The notes below the pieces were generated by a model. It ran no database searches and was not told the DNA's origin. It saw nothing but the letters and a program-made list of their open reading frames with translations. Of a stretch of DNA of 5,128 nucleotides, positions 1 to 5,128 are shown piece by piece (the first letter of the stretch is position 1; each line of letters begins with the position of its first letter). A program made the position numbers and the translations under genes. This DNA is from Candidatus Gastranaerophilales bacterium (GTDB lineage: Bacteria; Cyanobacteriota; Vampirovibrionia; Gastranaerophilales; Gastranaerophilaceae): the NCBI GenBank assembly GCA_947624665.1, contig CANQLK010000130.1, positions 1 through 5,128 on the forward strand, written 5' to 3'.

Positions 1-1
1 C

Positions 2-304
2 GGTGTTGGGCAATTAACAACTTTTAATCAATTAGGTATAAAGGGAAGAGGTAAAGACAAAAAACCTGATGGGGGGTATTTACCTAAAGATAAAGGGGCT
101 ATAGCAATTATTCTTGAAACGAAAAATAGTAACGAAGATATTGGCAAAGAAAAATGGATTAATGAAATAAAACAGAATTGTCAAATTGTTATGGATGCTG
201 GATATGCACATGTTATCGGCATACTCCATAATGGTTATAGAACTTTAGGACTTAAAAACAATATTGGGAATCACAAACAGGTAGCTTTACTACAGAAGAT
301 ATAG
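2..304 (+). pseudogene. Fragment of restriction-type protein with PD-(D/E)XK-like nuclease domain
   Basis: The frame is open from the window edge to TAG at 302-304, and its true 5' end lies outside. The translation contains KKPDGGYLPKD followed by IAIILETKN: an aspartate (codon 68-70), then a hydrophobic strand ending in E-T-K (codons 116-124). That is the spacing of a PD-(D/E)XK nuclease core. The following stretch (WINEIKQNCQIVMDAGY, then VIGILHNG) resembles the N-terminal nuclease region of type I/IIG restriction-modification and N-6 DNA methylase proteins, as I recall those families. A full protein of that kind would run on for hundreds of residues into a methylase domain, but recognisable sequence ends at about base 250-262. 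There the neighbouring frame picks up an unrelated ATP-binding protein. The last 14 or so codons to the TAG are therefore probably out-of-frame read-through. I read this as the truncated remnant of a restriction gene; a PD-(D/E)XK protein of another kind is possible. Confidence 0.5.
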
Positions 305-1234
305 ATGAAAATACTATTAGAGAATTTGTAAAATATGGCATTTCAACAGGAAGATTACCTTCAATACCGGATAACGAAACTATAGAATTAATATTAGAAA
401 AATTGGGATTAATTATTGATGATAAAATTACAAATGCAGGAATTTTATTATTTGGTAAAAATCCTCAAAAGTACTTTATTAATGCCAATATAAGAGTCGG
501 AGCTTTTAAAGGAAACGATGCGACTACAATTATTTCTGATAAGCTTATTGACGGGGAATTTGTTTGAACAAGTTACAAAAGCAGAAGAAGCTATTAAATT
601 TGCTATAAATGTAAAATATTCAATAACCGGTAAAACTTCAGAAAGGCAAGAGTTTTGGGATTATCCGTTAAGTGCAATTCGTGAAACCCTGTTAAACTCA
701 ATAGTTCATAGAGATTATTTTGATAAAACTTCACCAATTCAAATAAAAGTATTTAAAGATTGGTTGTGGTTTTACAATCCAGGAGAACTTATCGAAGATT
801 TAATTATAGAAAGCCTTAAAACTTTTCATCCTTCAAAAACAAGAAATCCATTAATTGCTAGTATTTTTTATAGAGCTGGTTTAATAGAAAAATTTGGCTC
901 GGGTATTGACAGAATTATAAATACTTGCAGAAATAATATTATTCCTGAACATGAATTTATAGAGGAATGTGGCGGTTTTTCGGTTAAATTTAAAAAAGAA
1001 TTTGAAAAATTAAATGAAAGACAAAATAAAGCATTGCAATCAATTAAGGAAATGGAAACAATTACAAATAGCGAATATCAAATTATCACAGGAGCAACAA
1101 GAGAAACAAGCAAGAGAGATTTAGCTTTAATGCTTAAATTAGGTATTTTACACAAAGTTGGAGAAGGAAAAACTACGAAATATTCAATTAAAAATCTGAA
1201 TAAAAAGATACTCATGACCCATAATGCGCCATAA
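256..1234 (+). pseudogene. Truncated, frameshifted ATP-binding protein (AlbA_2/RecG-C type, HATPase_c_4)
   Basis: Two frames together encode one protein. Bases 256-564 (frame after TAA 253-255) give YWESQTGSFTTEDIDENT, then TNAGILLFGKNPQKYF and IRVGAFKGND, ending at TGA 565-567. The next frame continues with GNLFEQVTKAEEAIKFA to TAA at 1232-1234. Dropping one G from the GGGG at 553-556 joins them smoothly into DGNLFEQV. The downstream half has the GHKL-like features of HATPase_c_4: RETLLNSIVHRDY (N-box-like E...N...H, about 680-718), an NPG turn (776-784) and EKFGSGID (887-910). A C-terminal winged-helix-like segment follows (LNERQNKALQSIKEM onward, about 1010-1190). Family members normally begin with an AlbA_2/schlafen domain of about 120 residues, which is absent; a nuclease fragment in another frame sits there instead. 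The ATG at 518 lies in the post-shift frame and is not a plausible start. Such proteins are usually annotated as transcriptional regulators or defence-associated ATPases. This copy looks dead, unless the G-run is a sequencing error. Confidence 0.75.
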
Positions 1235-1330
1235 AAATTTTTCATATTTTTATTTATTTCATATATTTTACATATTCTACGATGTTTACGGATTTTACAT
1301 ATTTTACAAGTTTTACACCATGACCCATAA
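1213..1330. repeat. 12-bp direct repeat pair CATGACCCATAA
   Basis: CATGACCCATAA occurs exactly at 1213-1224 and 1319-1330, with 94 bp between. The first copy lies in the last codons of the ATP-binding pseudogene and the second lies just past the 9-bp tandem repeats. The flanking bases differ on both sides, so the repeat is 12 bp long. It could be a footprint of a small insertion, a local duplication or a pair of protein-binding sites; the sequence does not decide. Confidence 0.7.
1263..1316 (+). repeat. Six tandem 9-bp units, consensus NNNTTTTAC
   Basis: Six abutting 9-bp units begin at 1263, 1272, 1281, 1290, 1299 and 1308. Every unit ends in TAC. Units 1, 4, 5 and 6 end in TTTTAC; unit 2 ends in TTCTAC and unit 3 in GTTTAC. 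Units 1 and 5 are identical (ATATTTTAC). The array lies in the non-coding gap between the ATP-binding pseudogene and the three-gene operon, about 85 bp upstream of the first operon start. It may be an iteron-like protein-binding array or a slippage-prone spacer; no function is visible. Confidence 0.75.
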
Positions 1331-1348
1331 AGTTAATAAATATTTATC

Positions 1349-1377
1349 TTGGAATACAAAAAATATATTTGTAGTAA
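1349..1377 (+). promoter_or_regulatory. Weak candidate promoter and palindrome before the three-gene operon
   Basis: TTGGAA at 1349-1354 could serve as a -35 box, with TAGTAA at 1372-1377 seventeen bases further on as a poor -10 (3 of 6 matches to TATAAT). Between and overlapping them lies the palindrome TACAAA (1355-1360) / TTTGTA (1368-1373), enclosing a perfect 10-bp AAATATATTT palindrome (1361-1370). A repressor could bind here. In DNA this AT-rich both elements can arise by chance, so the call is tentative. Confidence 0.25.
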
Positions 1378-1400
1378 CATGACATCAAAGGATATGGAGT

Positions 1401-2060
1401 ATGGCTACAACAAGTTTAAATATTTTAAATATCGAAGATAAAAATATAACCGCATCTGAAATATATAATAAATTAAATCATTACGAAGAAAGCAATGAAA
1501 ATTATTTTATATTGAATTTAATAAGTAATAATGAACTTTCTGGTAAATATATCTATGTCCAAAATGTAGAACAACAAATATATAATATAGAAACTAGAGA
1601 ATTTGAAAGCCAAATAATACCCAAGGTGAATACTATTCCTTTTGAAATAACAAATAACAAAATTCTTGTGTGGTCAAATAAGAATAATGTCAATAGGTTA
1701 ATATTCATAATTACAAGTATTATTAAAAAAATGGCATTATCTACTATAAAAATTCATATAAATGACATATTGTCAAAAATTAATAAAAAGAACATGAAAA
1801 TTACAAAAATATGTTTGAATGACATTGCATTATTAGAGGATTTGATTGGTAAATTCTACACTGATTTGTATTCATATGGGGATTCATTTGGGATTTTAAA
1901 AAAGTACAAAGACCAAATTGAAAAAATTACTATTCAATATTATATTGAAGATACTTTTTTGACTATGACATTAAATCAATGTGGAAATATTATTCTTTAT
2001 AAAGCCTATGATGATATGGATGATGAACAATTAGATTTTTTAAAAAAACTATTTTTATAG
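1401..2060 (+). CDS. Uncharacterised 219-aa protein, first gene of putative defence operon
   Basis: I do not recognise the family. The ATG at 1401 is chosen because AAAGGA at 1387-1392 lies 8 bases upstream; an ATG at 1394 is in another frame and stops within a few codons. The 219-residue product has no signal peptide, and its hydrophobic stretch around residues 100-107 (LIFIITSI) is too short for a membrane span, so it is probably cytoplasmic. The pattern suggests a mixed alpha/beta fold: alternating strands around GKYIYVQNVEQQIYNI (about 48-63), then a beta-alpha-beta-like unit in which PFEITNNKILVWSNKNN (80-96) precedes a helix and a second strand (IKIHIN). The C-terminus has strands ITIQYYI, FLTMTL and NIILYKAYDD, followed by an acidic helix (DMDDEQLDFLKKLF). 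No catalytic motif or metal-ligand cluster is visible. It is followed after 12 bases by a nuclease gene. A partner, sensor or inhibitor of that nuclease is a reasonable guess from position alone. Confidence 0.8.
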   Translation: MATTSLNILNIEDKNITASEIYNKLNHYEESNENYFILNLISNNELSGKYIYVQNVEQQIYNIETREFESQIIPKVNTIPFEITNNKILVWSNKNNVNRLIFIITSIIKKMALSTIKIHINDILSKINKKNMKITKICLNDIALLEDLIGKFYTDLYSYGDSFGILKKYKDQIEKITIQYYIEDTFLTMTLNQCGNIILYKAYDDMDDEQLDFLKKLFL

Positions 2061-2072
2061 TAAGGAGTATTA

Positions 2073-2996
2073 ATGGGTGAAGATAATAAAAAAATAGGTA
2101 ATAAACTAGAGGATTTTAGCGAAAAATTATTTAAAAATTTCGGTTGGGAATTATTAGCCCAACAACTTGAAATTAAATGCAATGATAAAAATCATAAAAA
2201 TAGTAAAAATAACGAAAAACAAACTCATGGTATTGATTTATTATTTAAATATTCAAATCCTTTTAATAATCGTAATGAAGTAATTATAGTAGAATGTAAA
2301 AATCATAAATGGGAAGATTTTATTCCTTCAAAATTAAATCTATGGGTAGAAGAATTGTTAAATACTATCGAGTGTGCATCTTGTTCTGAAGTTATTAATG
2401 GATATATAGACGATTGCACATTGAAAACAGGATTGTTGCTATTTAATTCAACAGATAATGAATATGATAAAGAAAGAGCAATACAAAATTTATCACAAAT
2501 TACAGTACCAAGAAAGAAAATTTCTACAATGTTATTATTGGCTGATACATTATTGATTGAAAAATGGTATTCATTAATTGATAAATTAGAAGAAATTAAA
2601 AATAATAATATTAAAGATTTTGGTTTTGTATATCCTTCTATTGATTCAAAGTGGGAAAAAATTAATTGTCTCATTCCTGAATTATTATTTTCTGATTTTA
2701 TTATAACTCAACATTCAGAAGATATTAAAACTGGTAATGTCACGATTAATTGTGAAATAAAAAGTATATTTTGTTTTGATAAAATATATAAAGATGCTAT
2801 TACATACATAGAAAGTATGATAGAAACAATGCAACTTGCATCACATAACAAAGATTATAAAATATGTGTATATTGGTATCCTGAAACTAGTGAAGATATT
2901 ACATATATAAATAATCTAAATAAAGAGAATGATGGTAAAATTATATACAAATCAATGAAAAATCCACGAATATCTATTGTGGATAATGGTTTATAA
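2073..2996 (+). CDS. PD-(D/E)XK-type nuclease protein, middle gene of putative defence operon
   Basis: ATG at 2073 follows a strong AAGGAG (2062-2067) with 5-base spacing, 12 bases after the previous stop. The 307-residue product begins with a helix carrying acids (KLEDFSEKLFKNFGW, E13/E17), then a Lys/Asn-rich insert (about 37-49). HGIDLLFKY follows, with D55, and then the strand EVIIVECKN (69-77), giving E74-x-K76. This D...ExK arrangement after an acidic helix is the restriction-endonuclease-like (PD-(D/E)XK) core, so DNA cleavage is the likely activity. The next helix (KLNLWVEELLNTIECAS) probably packs on the core. The second half (about 150-307) is unassigned; it includes FSDFIITQH, a helix around IYKDAITYIESMIETMQLA and a strand-like KICVYWYPE, and may recognise substrate or bind partners. 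No methyltransferase or helicase is encoded beside it, so this is not a standard restriction-modification pair. The nuclease fold is well supported; the exact family and target are not. Confidence 0.82.
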   Translation: MGEDNKKIGNKLEDFSEKLFKNFGWELLAQQLEIKCNDKNHKNSKNNEKQTHGIDLLFKYSNPFNNRNEVIIVECKNHKWEDFIPSKLNLWVEELLNTIECASCSEVINGYIDDCTLKTGLLLFNSTDNEYDKERAIQNLSQITVPRKKISTMLLLADTLLIEKWYSLIDKLEEIKNNNIKDFGFVYPSIDSKWEKINCLIPELLFSDFIITQHSEDIKTGNVTINCEIKSIFCFDKIYKDAITYIESMIETMQLASHNKDYKICVYWYPETSEDITYINNLNKENDGKIIYKSMKNPRISIVDNGL

Positions 2997-3005
2997 AGGT
3001 GATAT

Positions 3006-4103
3006 ATGACAATAAAAAATTATTTAACATGCAAAGATTTTAAAAAAATTGTAGAAGAAAAAATTGTAAATACAACAAATATAAAATTGTTGTTACGGAA
3101 AAGAGGAATTTTGCCAGTTTGTACTTCTTCTACAGATTTAGCCAAAATGACTTATAGATTTTTTTGGGGTTTTGAATTTACAACTATTATTGTAGACCAC
3201 ATTGATACTGAACAAAATAATCTAAAATCTACATTACTTATAATTAAGCCAAAAGAAGATATTAATGATAATGATTATATTCAAGAGTTGACAAACGAAT
3301 TTATAAACAAAAAAAATATACCAAATACACCATATAAAATATCGTATATAAATAAAAGAAAAGATAGCAGTGGTATTGACCTAAGGTATACATATAGCAA
3401 ATCTGTTAAAGGTAAAATGTCAGTTTTAGAAAATAAAGAAATTAATTTAGATATTTCTATATCACCAATAAAAGAGAAATTTAAAGTAAATATAAAACAC
3501 GAAGGTATGTCTGATTCAAAAAATTTTGTAAATTTTATCGATAAAATGATGAATAATCCAGATTCGCAATCTAGTTTTAAATTATCAAGAATCCGATTAG
3601 AAAGCCTTAATGCTGATAATAAAGTAAATTTCTTTGACAAATTTGGTAATTATAAACATAAAGAATGGTTTATTAGAGATATAACAAGTGTATCTTTAAG
3701 TAAAAAGTTAGAGGAAAATGAAGAAGATATAGGCAATCAAGAAAACCCTCTAGACTCAAATACAGTAGTAGGTATTAGTTCTGCAATTCTTAATGGAGCA
3801 GGACTTAGAAAAGTTAGTTTTGTAGAAGATTGTATGCAAAAAGGATTTTTCTTTCAAAGCATGCGTTTTAAATTAGAACATAAGAATTTACCATTAATGC
3901 TAGAAATAGATATTAGTTTTAAACAAACAGACTTAAAAGTTATTATATTTAAGGCTATGACAACAGATGACGATGGTAAAAATATAAAAACAATATTAAG
4001 TCGAAGTGAACAGAGTAACTATATTGATTATTTCCAGAATGTAGCATATGAAATATATACAGAATTGGTAACTTCACAAAATTTAAATTCAATATCGAAA
4101 TAA
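3006..4103 (+). CDS. Uncharacterised 365-aa protein, last gene of putative defence operon
   Basis: I do not recognise the family. ATG at 3006 is preceded by AAAGGTGA (2995-3002), which overlaps the stop codon of the nuclease gene; the 9-base gap implies cotranscription and perhaps translational coupling. The N-terminus is helical and basic, with LLLRKRGILPVCTSSTDLAK (28-47). That pattern loosely recalls SAP/HeH-type helical DNA-binding segments, but the match is impressionistic. WGFEFTTIIVDHI (54-66) follows. The middle has two strand-rich parts, EINLDISISPIKEKFKVNIKH (about 145-165) and SFKLSRIRLESL (about 191-202), separated by a helix (FVNFIDKMM). The last third contains ILNGAGLRKVSFVEDC, then strands RFKLEH, LMLEIDISFK and LKVIIFKAM, and ends in a helix (YIDYFQNVAYEIYTELV). 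No nuclease, NTPase or membrane signature is visible. Its conserved linkage to the nuclease needs testing in other genomes; a DNA- or ligand-binding partner is the simplest inference. Confidence 0.8.
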   Translation: MTIKNYLTCKDFKKIVEEKIVNTTNIKLLLRKRGILPVCTSSTDLAKMTYRFFWGFEFTTIIVDHIDTEQNNLKSTLLIIKPKEDINDNDYIQELTNEFINKKNIPNTPYKISYINKRKDSSGIDLRYTYSKSVKGKMSVLENKEINLDISISPIKEKFKVNIKHEGMSDSKNFVNFIDKMMNNPDSQSSFKLSRIRLESLNADNKVNFFDKFGNYKHKEWFIRDITSVSLSKKLEENEEDIGNQENPLDSNTVVGISSAILNGAGLRKVSFVEDCMQKGFFFQSMRFKLEHKNLPLMLEIDISFKQTDLKVIIFKAMTTDDDGKNIKTILSRSEQSNYIDYFQNVAYEIYTELVTSQNLNSISK

Positions 4104-4119
4104 ATATATTCACAAAAGT

Positions 4120-4170
4120 ACACTTTTACGAAATACTAAAATTTGCCTTATTTTGTATTCGTAAAAGTGT
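4120..4170 (+). terminator. Strong bulged hairpin after the operon, possible terminator
   Basis: ACACTTTTACGAA (4120-4132) is the exact reverse complement of TTCGTAAAAGTGT (4158-4170). The pairing continues inward after one bulged A (4133), with TAC (4134-4136) against GTA (4155-4157), and after a bulged T (4137), with AAAAT (4138-4142) against ATTTT (4150-4154). A 7-base loop remains (4143-4149). It lies 16 bases beyond the last operon stop, where a terminator is expected. No T-run follows the right arm, so it is not a textbook intrinsic terminator; it may instead be an RNA-stabilising hairpin or a protein-binding inverted repeat. Confidence 0.5.
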
Positions 4171-4188
4171 GCAAACATATTTTACGAA
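4124..4188. repeat. Three copies of TTTTACGAA (two direct, one inverted)
   Basis: TTTTACGAA occurs at 4124-4132 and 4180-4188 on the plus strand, and inverted (TTCGTAAAA) at 4158-4166. The first and inverted copies form the core of the 4120-4170 hairpin; the third lies outside it. A weaker relative, TTATACGAA, is at 4209-4217. The motif shares its TTTTAC core with the 9-bp array upstream of the operon. Confidence 0.55.
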
Positions 4189-4314
4189 TATTCACATAAA
4201 AGGCTGACTTATACGAACAATGATGTCATAATATTAGTATTATTTTATTTTTTTATTTCAATAACACTGTACAAATATATAAATAAATACTTTTATATTA
4301 AAGATATCCTTTTA

Positions 4315-4323
4315 TGGTAAAAT
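4315..4323 (+). promoter_or_regulatory. Extended -10 promoter for the Fic gene
   Basis: TGGTAAAAT at 4315-4323 matches an extended -10 element (TG, one base, then TAAAAT, 5 of 6 to TATAAT). The position 17 bases upstream has no good -35, which is acceptable for an extended -10 promoter. Transcription would start near 4330, giving a leader of about 35 bases before the TTG start. ATCCTT (4306-4311) and AAGGAT (4324-4329) form an inverted repeat around the element. Confidence 0.45.
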
Positions 4324-4329
4324 AAGGAT

Positions 4330-4348
4330 GTTAAGAGTTACTCCTAAC
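4330..4348. promoter_or_regulatory. Palindromic operator-like site at the Fic transcription start
   Basis: GTTAAGAGTTACTCCTAAC is a 19-bp palindrome with 9-bp arms around a single central T and one mismatch (A4334 against C4344). It lies right at the predicted transcription start and just before the ribosome-binding site. A repressor or the Fic protein's own unseen C-terminal helix-turn-helix could bind it. TAAGGATGT repeats directly on either side (4323-4331 and 4350-4358), overlapping the left end. Confidence 0.4.
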
Positions 4349-4350
4349 AT

Positions 4351-4355
4351 AAGGA
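4351..4355 (+). promoter_or_regulatory. Ribosome-binding site selecting the TTG start of the Fic gene
   Basis: AAGGA at 4351-4355 lies 9 bases before TTG 4365-4367. The same frame has a stop (TAA) at 4350-4352, so no upstream start is possible. The nearby ATG at 4355 is in another frame and hits TGA after nine codons. The TTG start gives MYTPPFEIT, the usual opening of this Fic family. Confidence 0.6.
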
Positions 4356-4364
4356 TGTATAAAG

Positions 4365-5128
4365 TTGTACACACCACCGTTTGAAATCACTTCAAAAATA
4401 ATTGAACTTATCTCCAATATTTCGGAAAAAATCGGAGAAGTAAATTATCTGCAAAACAGTCCGTATCATATTCAATTACGAAAAGAAAACAGAATTAAAA
4501 CCATTCATTCGTCTTTAGCTATTGAAAACAACAGTTTAAGTCTTAAACAAATAACGGATATTATTGACGGTAAACGCATTTTAGGCAACCCGAATGAAAT
4601 AAAAGAAGTAAAAAATTCTATTCAGGCTTATGATTTGCTTTTATCACTTAATCCATATAACGAAAAAGATTTATTAAAAGCTCACAAACTTATGATGCAG
4701 GATTTAGTTGAAAGAAACGGCAAATACAGAACAGATGGTGTCGGCATATTTGACGGCAAAAAGGTTGTGCATATGGCTCCGCCTGCTAACAGGGTTCCCG
4801 AGCTTATGGGAGATTTATTTGAATGGCTTAAAACAAGCGATGTTCATCCGCTTATAAAAAGCTGCGTTTTCCATTATGAATTTGAATTTATCCACCCTTT
4901 TCAAGACGGGAACGGCAGAATGGGGCGTTTATGGCAGACTGTAATTTTAAAAGAATGGAAAGAAATTTTTGCATGGTTGCCGGTTGAAACTTTAATCAAA
5001 GAAAATCAAAAAGAATATTATAAAGTCCTCGGAACAAGTGATAGCGAAGCAAACAGCACAAAATTCATAGAATTTATGCTTTCTTTAATTTTGAATACAA
5101 TAGAAGAAATTATTGCAACAGAAAAAAA
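4365..5128 (+). CDS. Fic-domain protein adenylyltransferase, 3' end beyond window
   Basis: Fic proteins transfer AMP from ATP to hydroxyl side chains of target proteins, altering or blocking their activity in the cytoplasm. The frame starts at TTG 4365 (MYTPPFEITSKI) and is still open at the window end after 254 codons. The N-terminal helical region corresponds to Fic_N. It contains S50-LAI-E54-N55, which fits the (S/T)xxxE(G/N) inhibitory helix whose glutamate blocks ATP gamma-phosphate binding; this makes it a class II, self-restrained Fic. The catalytic loop is HPFQDGNGRMGR (177-188, bases 4893-4928), with every consensus residue present including H177 and both arginines, so activity is expected. 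GVGIFDGKKVVHMAPPA (125-141) is the target-docking flap region. Family members usually continue for about 70-110 more residues into a winged helix, which is not visible here. A single Fic gene with a built-in inhibitor needs no separate antitoxin. Its G+C content is higher than that of the preceding operon. Confidence 0.93.
   Translation, partial: MYTPPFEITSKIIELISNISEKIGEVNYLQNSPYHIQLRKENRIKTIHSSLAIENNSLSLKQITDIIDGKRILGNPNEIKEVKNSIQAYDLLLSLNPYNEKDLLKAHKLMMQDLVERNGKYRTDGVGIFDGKKVVHMAPPANRVPELMGDLFEWLKTSDVHPLIKSCVFHYEFEFIHPFQDGNGRMGRLWQTVILKEWKEIFAWLPVETLIKENQKEYYKVLGTSDSEANSTKFIEFMLSLILNTIEEIIATEK

Noticed and set aside
518..520. ATG as the start of the ATP-binding protein
   Set aside because: Family sequence continues upstream in the other frame without a break (FKGNDATTIISDKLIDG), so the first residues from this ATG (MRLQLFLISLL) are out-of-frame sequence, not a signal peptide.
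1263..1316. CRISPR array
   Set aside because: The units are 9 bp and abut directly, with no repeat-spacer structure, and no cas gene is present.
2303..2674. Minus-strand open frame of 123 codons
   Set aside because: It lies wholly inside the nuclease gene on the opposite strand, shows no recognisable domain, and is a by-product of AT-rich coding sequence.
3281..3640. Minus-strand open frame of 119 codons
   Set aside because: It is antisense to the third operon gene; its hydrophobic, Leu/Phe/Ser-rich translation is what reverse-reading Lys/Asn-rich codons gives.
4190..4220. Possible Xer/dif-like site (CACATAA ... TTATACGAACA)
   Set aside because: The half-sites are separated by 9 bases instead of the usual 6, and the outer positions do not match known dif arms.
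4228..4259. ATAATA-TTAG-TATTAT hairpin followed by a T-rich tract as an intrinsic terminator
   Set aside because: The stem is six A-T pairs only, too weak to terminate, and such sequence is expected by chance in this AT-rich gap.
4355..4357. ATG as the start of the Fic gene
   Set aside because: Its frame reaches TGA after nine codons; the Fic family opening (YTPPFEIT) is in the TTG 4365 frame.

Overview
The window is AT-rich bacterial DNA with compact coding, Shine-Dalgarno-led genes and 9-12 nt intergenic gaps inside an operon. This fits a low-GC, probably host-associated bacterium, but nothing here fixes the phylum. The gene content (restriction-type nuclease remnant, schlafen/AlbA-type ATP-binding protein, Fic protein, orphan nuclease operon) marks it as an accessory or defence-type region, not a housekeeping one.

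Left part (1-1234): broken genes. Bases 2-304 encode the fragment of a protein with a PD-(D/E)XK-like D...ExK signature, resembling the N-terminal nuclease domain of type I/IIG restriction-modification proteins. It runs out of frame at about 250-262 and is followed directly by the 3' part of an unrelated gene: an ATP-binding protein with a RecG-C/HATPase_c_4-like GHKL domain and a winged-helix tail. That gene lacks its N-terminal AlbA_2 domain and also carries a +1 frameshift at a GGGG run (553-556). The apparent ATG start at 518 is an artefact of that frameshift.

Intergenic 1235-1400: holds six tandem 9-bp units ending in TTTTAC (1263-1316), set between two exact 12-bp copies of CATGACCCATAA (1213-1224 and 1319-1330), then a short palindrome and a weak candidate promoter.

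Centre (1401-4103): three tightly spaced same-strand genes that I read as one operon. The middle one has a recognisable PD-(D/E)XK nuclease core (D55, E74-x-K76 with an upstream acidic helix). The flanking 219-aa and 365-aa proteins belong to no family I can name. The whole block is visibly poorer in G+C than the Fic gene. The best hypothesis for an undescribed system in this window is that these three genes form an anti-phage or anti-plasmid cassette: a nuclease effector with two partner proteins that sense, dock or restrain it. This is inferred from architecture and neighbourhood only.

Right part (4104-5128): a strong bulged hairpin with TTTTACGAA motifs follows the operon. Then come an extended -10 promoter with a palindromic operator-like site and a TTG-initiated Fic-domain AMP-transferase gene with an N-terminal autoinhibitory motif, cut by the window end.
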